NCBI RefSeq assembly: GCF_012641405.1
Contig: NZ_JABAII010000002.1
Span: 372,001-436,000 of the forward strand
Origin: Rhizobium sp. P40RR-XXII
Lineage (GTDB): Bacteria; Pseudomonadota; Alphaproteobacteria; Rhizobiales; Rhizobiaceae
DNA length: 64,000 nucleotides
Direction: 5' to 3'
Of this stretch, positions 59,268 to 64,000 are shown piece by piece. Position numbers and translations under genes: made by a program. Below the pieces are notes generated by a model. The model made no database searches. It was not told the origin of the DNA and was given only the letters and a program-made list of their open reading frames with translations. Position 1 is the first letter of the stretch, and each line of letters starts with the position of its first letter.

Positions 59268-60629
59268 TTAGTGGTCGCTCTTCTTCGCTGCCTTGATGGC
59301 GAGCGCCCGCTCGCGCAGGACCTTGGCACGTTCCGGCTTGATTTCCTGGCGTGCACGGCCGAAGGCCAAGGCTTCAGCCGGAACATCATCCGTGATGACG
59401 CTGCCGGACGCAATATAGGCGCCGTCTCCGATACGAATGGGCGCGACCAGCGAGGAGTTGGACCCGACGAACGCGTTGGCGCCGATATGGGTCTCGTATT
59501 TGTTCACCCCGTCATAGTTGCAGGTGATCGTGCCGGCGCCGATGTTGCTGCCGCCGCCGATCGTCGCGTCGCCGATATAGGTCAGATGGTTGACCTTGGC
59601 GCCCTCGCCGATCTTGCCGTTCTTGACCTCGCAGAAATTGCCGACTTTGGCGCCGCCGGCAAGATCGGCTCCCGGACGCAGCCGCGCAAAGGGTCCGACC
59701 GTCGCGCCGGCGCTGACATGCGCGCCTTCGATATGCGAGAAGGCATGGATGATCGCGCCGCCTTCGATGACCGCTCCCGGGCCGAACACGACATTCGGCT
59801 CGATCAGCGCGTCCTGGCCGATGACCGTATCGTAGGCAAGAAACACGGTCTCGGGCGCGATCATGGTAACACCGGACAGCATCAGTTCGTGCCTACGCCG
59901 CTCCTGCCAGAGACGCTCGATGAAAGCGAGTTCGGCGCGGTTGTTGCAGCCGGTCATCTCGACCTCAGGCGCATCGACGGCCACGGCGCGGCCGCCAAGC
60001 GACCGGGCGATCTCGACGAGATCGGTGAGATAATATTCGCCCTTGGCATTATCGTTGCCGATGCGGTCGAGCAGATCGAGCGCCTTACGGCCGTTGATCG
60101 CCATCAAGCCGCTGTTGCACCAGGTCACCGCCAGCTCGGCATCCGTCGCATCCTTTGCCTCGCGGATCGCGATCAATTCGCCATCCTTGACCAGCAGCCG
60201 GCCATAGGCATTCGGGTTGTCGGTGTGAAAGCCGATGACGACGACATCATTGCCGTCTGCGAGCCCTTGCCGGGCGGCGCGAAGCGGAGCGTCAGTCAGC
60301 AGCGGCACATCTCCATAGGCAACGAGAATATCGTCATACCCTCGCGCGATCGCCTCGCGCGCAGCCAACACGGCATGACCGGTGCCAAGGCGCTCTTTCT
60401 GCAGATAGGGTTCGACCGTCATGCCGCCGATTGACGCCGCCGCGCTGACTTCATCGGGGTTGCGCCCGACAACCAGCGCCGCCGCCGAAATATCCGTCTT
60501 GGCGATCGCCTCCATCACGTGCGCGATCATCGGGCGACCGGCAATCGGATGCAGAACCTTCGACATCGACGATTTCATGCGGGTACTGTCGCCGGCGGCG
60601 AGAATGATGGCGAGGCAGGTACGTTCCAT
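59268..60629 (-). CDS. glmU: Bifunctional UDP-GlcNAc pyrophosphorylase / GlcN-1-P acetyltransferase
   Basis: Enzyme of 453 residues for the last steps to UDP-N-acetylglucosamine. The N-terminal nucleotidyltransferase motif is [20 protein letters not shown]. The C-terminal half carries left-handed beta-helix hexapeptide repeats ([19 protein letters not shown] and so on) with the acetyltransferase site. It lies ahead of glmS, so UDP-GlcNAc synthesis genes are side by side. Confidence 0.97.
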   Translation of the reverse strand: MERTCLAIILAAGDSTRMKSSMSKVLHPIAGRPMIAHVMEAIAKTDISAAALVVGRNPDEVSAAASIGGMTVEPYLQKERLGTGHAVLAAREAIARGYDDILVAYGDVPLLTDAPLRAARQGLADGNDVVVIGFHTDNPNAYGRLLVKDGELIAIREAKDATDAELAVTWCNSGLMAINGRKALDLLDRIGNDNAKGEYYLTDLVEIARSLGGRAVAVDAPEVEMTGCNNRAELAFIERLWQERRRHELMLSGVTMIAPETVFLAYDTVIGQDALIEPNVVFGPGAVIEGGAIIHAFSHIEGAHVSAGATVGPFARLRPGADLAGGAKVGNFCEVKNGKIGEGAKVNHLTYIGDATIGGGSNIGAGTITCNYDGVNKYETHIGANAFVGSNSSLVAPIRIGDGAYIASGSVITDDVPAEALAFGRARQEIKPERAKVLRERALAIKAAKKSDH

Positions 60630-60731
60630 TTCGGGCTCCGAGATATACGATCAGGCGTTGCCCGCTGATGGGCACAGTCTCCTCATAGCAACTAGTCGAG
60701 CGATGAACTACGGCGAAATTAGAGACGGGCG

Positions 60732-61478
60732 TCAGGCCTGGGCAAGAGCGGCAAAACCCTCGAGGACGTGCTGACGCCCATCAATGATCACAAACTCCAT
60801 GGCCTTATGCGCAGCCGGGCCGTCCCGCGCCGCAATGGCATCGACGATCGCCATATGCGTGTCGGCAATATTGGCGAAGCCGTTGCTGGAGGGTGGCGCG
60901 CTCATGCGGAACATGCCGACCAACGCCGCCTCGATGAGCCCGCCGAGCGACCGCATGAACGGATTTTGCGACGCTTCGGTGATTGCCAGATGGAAATGCA
61001 GGTCGGCAACGGCAAGACTGTCCGACGTATGATGCGGAGCGGCCATGGAGGCCGCGAGCCGGCGCAAGAGATCGATGTCCTCGCGGCTGGCGCGCTCCGC
61101 CACCAGGCTAGCAGCGAACGGCTCGAAAGCCATGCGTATATCGTAGAGATGGAGAAGGAACTCCTTGTTCACCCCGCTTTCGAAGTGCCAGTTAAGCACT
61201 TCATTGTCGAACATGTTCCAATAAATTCTCTCGGTGACCCGAGTGCCGACCCGCGCGCGCGGCACGACCAGCCCTTTTGCCGCAAGAGTCTTCATGCTCT
61301 CACGCAGAACGGTGCGAGATACCTTGAAACGTTGCAGAAGCTCGCTATCGCCGGGAAGGATGGTGCCGATCGGAAAGGCTCCGGAGACGATCGCCTTGCC
61401 AAGATCGTCGACGACCTGAGCATGGCTCGTTCGTGACTTTCTCTCGGTTTTTCTGGTATCAAGCAATCGGCTGCGCAA
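60732..61478 (-). CDS. FadR/GntR family transcriptional regulator
   Basis: GntR regulator of 248 residues with an N-terminal winged HTH (AQVVDDLGKAIVSGAFPIGTILPGDSELLQRFKVSRTVLRESMKTL) and a C-terminal FCD domain. No ATG precedes the HTH, so TTG 61478, with AAGGA 8 bases ahead, is the likely start. It is 17 bp behind the last sugar permease gene, so it is probably the local regulator of the YtfR-YtfT-YjfF transporter; the effector is likely a sugar or sugar acid. Confidence 0.9.
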   Translation of the reverse strand: MRSRLLDTRKTERKSRTSHAQVVDDLGKAIVSGAFPIGTILPGDSELLQRFKVSRTVLRESMKTLAAKGLVVPRARVGTRVTERIYWNMFDNEVLNWHFESGVNKEFLLHLYDIRMAFEPFAASLVAERASREDIDLLRRLAASMAAPHHTSDSLAVADLHFHLAITEASQNPFMRSLGGLIEAALVGMFRMSAPPSSNGFANIADTHMAIVDAIAARDGPAAHKAMEFVIIDGRQHVLEGFAALAQA

Positions 61479-61495
61479 GCGCTCTGTCCTTCCCC

Positions 61496-62464
61496 TCAGG
61501 CATATCGTCGATTGAAACGGGAAAGCAGCAGAAGGCCTTTCTGCATCAGAATAAATGCAAACAGCAATAAGCCGATCAATATCTTCGTCCACCAGCTGGA
61601 AAGCGTTCCATCGAAGGTGATGTAGGTCTGAATCAGGCCCTGAATGAGAATTCCGATGAGTGTTCCCCCGACGAACCCCGCCCCTCCCGTCAGCAGTGTT
61701 CCGCCTATGACCACGGCAGCGATGGCATCAAGCTCAACGCCAACCGTGGCAAGCGAATATCCAGCGGATGTATAAATTGAAAAAACGATTCCGGATAGAC
61801 CGGCGAGAAAGCCGGACAAAGCATAGATCCGGATCGTCGTGCGACCGACCGGCACGCCCATGAGTTCCGCCGTCTGCACGCCGCCACCCAAAGCGTAGAC
61901 ATTGGCGCCGAAACGGGTGCGGTGAGCAAGGACGATGCCGCCGGCAAAGACCAACAGCATAAGACCGCCGATCAATGTCAACCGGCCGCCACCGGGCATC
62001 AGCCAATAGAGATCGTTCAATTGCGAATAGAAATCGTGCTCGATCGGGATGCTGTCGATGGACAGCACGAAGGCTATGCCCCGCGCCAGGAACATGCCGG
62101 CCAGCGTCACGATGAAGGGCGGCATGCTGAGATAATGGATGATGGCGCCCATGCCGGCGCCGAAGATCGTCGTGATGACGAGAACCAGGGCGAAAGCCAC
62201 CAAGGGATGAATCGTCGTATCGCGAAGGATGACTGCCAGGAAAACGCCGGTAAAGGCGATGACCGAGCCGATGGACAGATCGATCCCGCCGGAAATGATC
62301 ACGAATGTCATGCCGACGGCCGCAATTCCCAGAAAAGCATTGTCGGTCAATAGATTGCCGATCACCCGCGTCGACAGCATGTTCGGATATTGCGTCACGC
62401 AGCCGGCATAAGCCAGGATGAAGATAACGATGGTCGCAAGCAGCGGAAGATATTTCGAATTCAC
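61496..62464 (-). CDS. yjfF: Sugar ABC transporter permease, YjfF-like
   Basis: Membrane permease of about 322 residues (BPD_transp_2 family). The GTG at 62464 overlaps the ytfT stop and gives MNSKYLPLLATIVIFILAYA; the longer frame is unsupported. The segment DNAFLGIAAVGMTFVIISGG and FDGTLSSWWTKI closely follow E. coli YjfF as I remember it. In E. coli YtfQ-YtfR-YtfT-YjfF imports galactofuranose; the rhizobial substrate may differ. Confidence 0.92.
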   Translation of the reverse strand: MNSKYLPLLATIVIFILAYAGCVTQYPNMLSTRVIGNLLTDNAFLGIAAVGMTFVIISGGIDLSIGSVIAFTGVFLAVILRDTTIHPLVAFALVLVITTIFGAGMGAIIHYLSMPPFIVTLAGMFLARGIAFVLSIDSIPIEHDFYSQLNDLYWLMPGGGRLTLIGGLMLLVFAGGIVLAHRTRFGANVYALGGGVQTAELMGVPVGRTTIRIYALSGFLAGLSGIVFSIYTSAGYSLATVGVELDAIAAVVIGGTLLTGGAGFVGGTLIGILIQGLIQTYITFDGTLSSWWTKILIGLLLFAFILMQKGLLLLSRFNRRYA

Positions 62465-63489
62465 TTTGCCTGCTCCTTTTGCACCATCTGCCCCTCGACT
62501 CGGCGGCGCCAGAAGAATGACGTGGCGGATTGCATCGCCGGGGACTGGATGACCAGAATGACGATGACGATGATCGCCTTGATCACCAGATTGAACTCCG
62601 GCGGAAAGCCGGAGAGCAGGATGCCCGTATTGACCGATTGAATGATCATCGCACCGATCAGCGAACCGACGATGCTGAAGCGGCCACCGAGCAGCGAATT
62701 GCCACCGACGACGACGGCAAGAATCGCATCCAGCTCGAGCCATAAGCCGGCATTGTTGGCATCAGCGCCTTTGATATCGGCTGAAACGATGATGCCGGCG
62801 ATGGAAGCACAAAGCCCGCTCAATGCATAAACCGCCACGAGCAGGACCGGGGTTTGAATACCCGAGAGCGTGCTCGCCCGGCGGTTGATACCAATTGCTT
62901 CGACCAGCATCCCAAGCGCCGTGCGCCGGACGAGAAGGATCACGACAAGTGCGGCGACAAACCAGATCACCACGGGCATCGGGAAGGCCGCGAAGGAACC
63001 GCTGCCGAGAAAGATCAGCCCGTCATTGTTGAACGTGAGGATCGCACCCTCGGTGATCAATTGCGCGATGCCGCGACCGGCCACCATCAGCACCAGCGTT
63101 GCGATGATCGGCTGGATATCGAGCGTGGCGACAAGGAAGCCATTCCATAGGCCGCAAGCCAGGCCGATGCCGAGGGTCAGAAACAGCGTATAGGTCAGCG
63201 AATAGCCGGAAACGATCGACGATGCCGCCACGGCGCCGCATATTGCGATCACCGCGCCGACCGAAAGATCGATCCCCTTGGTGGCAATGACCAACGTCAT
63301 GCCGATGGACAGCAGCGCCACCGGTGCGCCGCGATTGAGCACATCAATCAGACTCCCGTAGAGTCTTCCATTTTGAATTTCTAGATGAAAAAAATGCGGG
63401 AACATAATGAAATTCAACAGAAGAATTACCGCGAGCGCAATGAGCTGCGGCAGCAACCGAAGCAAGGATGCCTTGATTTGCGAGCTCAT
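62461..63489 (-). CDS. ytfT: Sugar ABC transporter permease, YtfT-like
   Basis: Permease of 342 residues with eight to ten membrane helices (BPD_transp_2). Segments NRGAPVALLSIGMTLVIATK, DIKGADANNAGLWLELDAIL and NTGILLSGFPPEFN closely match E. coli YtfT. Stop and start overlap with yjfF (GTGA), showing coupled translation. It follows the ATPase gene, with which it overlaps by 4 bp. Confidence 0.93.
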   Translation of the reverse strand: MSSQIKASLLRLLPQLIALAVILLLNFIMFPHFFHLEIQNGRLYGSLIDVLNRGAPVALLSIGMTLVIATKGIDLSVGAVIAICGAVAASSIVSGYSLTYTLFLTLGIGLACGLWNGFLVATLDIQPIIATLVLMVAGRGIAQLITEGAILTFNNDGLIFLGSGSFAAFPMPVVIWFVAALVVILLVRRTALGMLVEAIGINRRASTLSGIQTPVLLVAVYALSGLCASIAGIIVSADIKGADANNAGLWLELDAILAVVVGGNSLLGGRFSIVGSLIGAMIIQSVNTGILLSGFPPEFNLVIKAIIVIVILVIQSPAMQSATSFFWRRRVEGQMVQKEQAK

Positions 63490-63998
63490 GCGTCTTCCTT
63501 TGCATTCTGAGCCGTGGCAATGGCCTCGACGATATTTCCGGCGGTTATCCCGCTGCCGGTCAACTCGGCAATGTGTTCGCGGTCGCGCAGGACGATGACG
63601 CGTGAACTATAGGCGACAAGCTCCTCAAGTTCAGACGAAATGACCACCAGGGACATGCCCTGCCGGCAAAGATCTTCGATCAGCCGGATGATTTCGGCAT
63701 GGGCGCCGACATCGATGCCGCGGGTCGGCTCGTCCAGGATCAGGAAATTCGGATTGGTCGCCAGCCATCGCGCGAGGATCGCCTTTTGCTGGTTGCCGCC
63801 CGAAAGAAGCCGGATGGGCTTTTCCCGATCGGTCGTGCGGATATCCAGTGCCTTGATGTAGCGATCGGCGATGGCGTTCTGCTCGCTGCGCGCGAGAGGT
63901 CTGGCCCAACCGCGCCGCGCCTGCAGCGCCATGATAATGTTTTCCCGAATGGAAAGATCGCCGATGATGCCGTCCGTCTTGCGGTCTTCCGGGCAGAA
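63486..63998 (-). CDS. ytfR: Sugar ABC transporter ATP-binding protein, YtfR-like (5' part off window)
   Basis: C-terminal part (170 residues) of a ribose-type double ATPase. The frame runs to the window edge, so the start is off the right side. The second ATPase module is seen: signature LSGGNQQKAILARWL, Walker B FLILDEPTRGIDVGAHAEI. Just upstream is PEDRKTDGIIGDLSIRENI, the motif of this class. The periplasmic binding protein (YtfQ) should lie further right, beyond the window. Confidence 0.92.
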   Translation of the reverse strand, partial: FCPEDRKTDGIIGDLSIRENIIMALQARRGWARPLARSEQNAIADRYIKALDIRTTDREKPIRLLSGGNQQKAILARWLATNPNFLILDEPTRGIDVGAHAEIIRLIEDLCRQGMSLVVISSELEELVAYSSRVIVLRDREHIAELTGSGITAGNIVEAIATAQNAKEDA

Positions 63999-64000
63999 GC

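Overview
The window is chromosomal DNA of an alphaproteobacterium, most probably a Rhizobium (order Hyphomicrobiales). This rests on the high-GC coding style, gene sets and orders I recognise from rhizobial chromosomes (rlpA-dac-tmk-holB-metG-tatD; coaD-ppi-ppi-queA-tgt; ssb divergent from uvrA beside gyrA; glnB-glnA), an alphaproteobacterial GTTC-N7-GTTC LexA box, and palindromic intergenic elements of the rhizobial type. I see no rRNA, tRNA, CRISPR, insertion sequence, phage or integrase. The species assignment is inference; no database was consulted.

Layout. 1-1403: the 3' part of an ECF41 sigma factor and a GNAT acetyltransferase. 1716-10813: an envelope and replication run of RlpA lipoprotein, a D,D-carboxypeptidase homologue with altered motifs, tmk, holB, a TauE-type exporter (opposite strand), metG, tatD, a metallo-beta-lactamase-fold hydrolase and a YbaK deacylase. 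10887-16010: accessory genes (SRPBCC protein, methyltransferase, an intact penicillin-binding protein, DUF1127, LysR regulator, RibD-like reductase). 16173-19969: two ABC half-exporters forming an apparent asymmetric heterodimer. 20006-24734: flavin reductase, HxlR regulator with a KAS II paralogue, DUF4864 protein, SleB-type lipoprotein and a VOC protein. 24972-29039: tgt, queA, two cyclophilins and coaD, transcribed leftward, with a possible HAD-hydrolase remnant behind tgt. 29241-29890: three very small proteins, ending at a strong terminator. 30093-38600: an SDR-type epimerase, gyrA, MarC protein, and ssb divergent from uvrA around a LexA box. 38633-43620: DUF72 protein, nnr, glnB-glnA under a candidate sigma-54 promoter, and hspQ. 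43759-48513: IalB-like protein, YejA-like binding protein, DsbA-like protein, and a divergent tetR/RidA pair with three evenly spaced palindromes. 48591-54681: mfd, sdhE and recG. 54724-60629: phytase-like esterase, DUF502 membrane protein, glmS and glmU. 60732-64000: a GntR regulator and a YtfR-YtfT-YjfF sugar ABC transporter running off the right edge.

Functionally the window is mostly housekeeping: DNA repair and SOS (uvrA, ssb, mfd, recG, gyrA), cell-envelope synthesis (rlpA, two PBP homologues, glmS, glmU), queuosine biosynthesis, nitrogen regulation (glnB, glnA) and protein folding. I found no convincing new defence, mobile or biosynthetic system. The signals most worth a second look are the operator array with 26-bp spacing between tetR and ridA (47945-48009), the carboxypeptidase homologue that has lost two of its three active-site motifs (2977-4185), the small-protein cluster (29241-29890), and the motif-level asymmetry of the ABC exporter pair.
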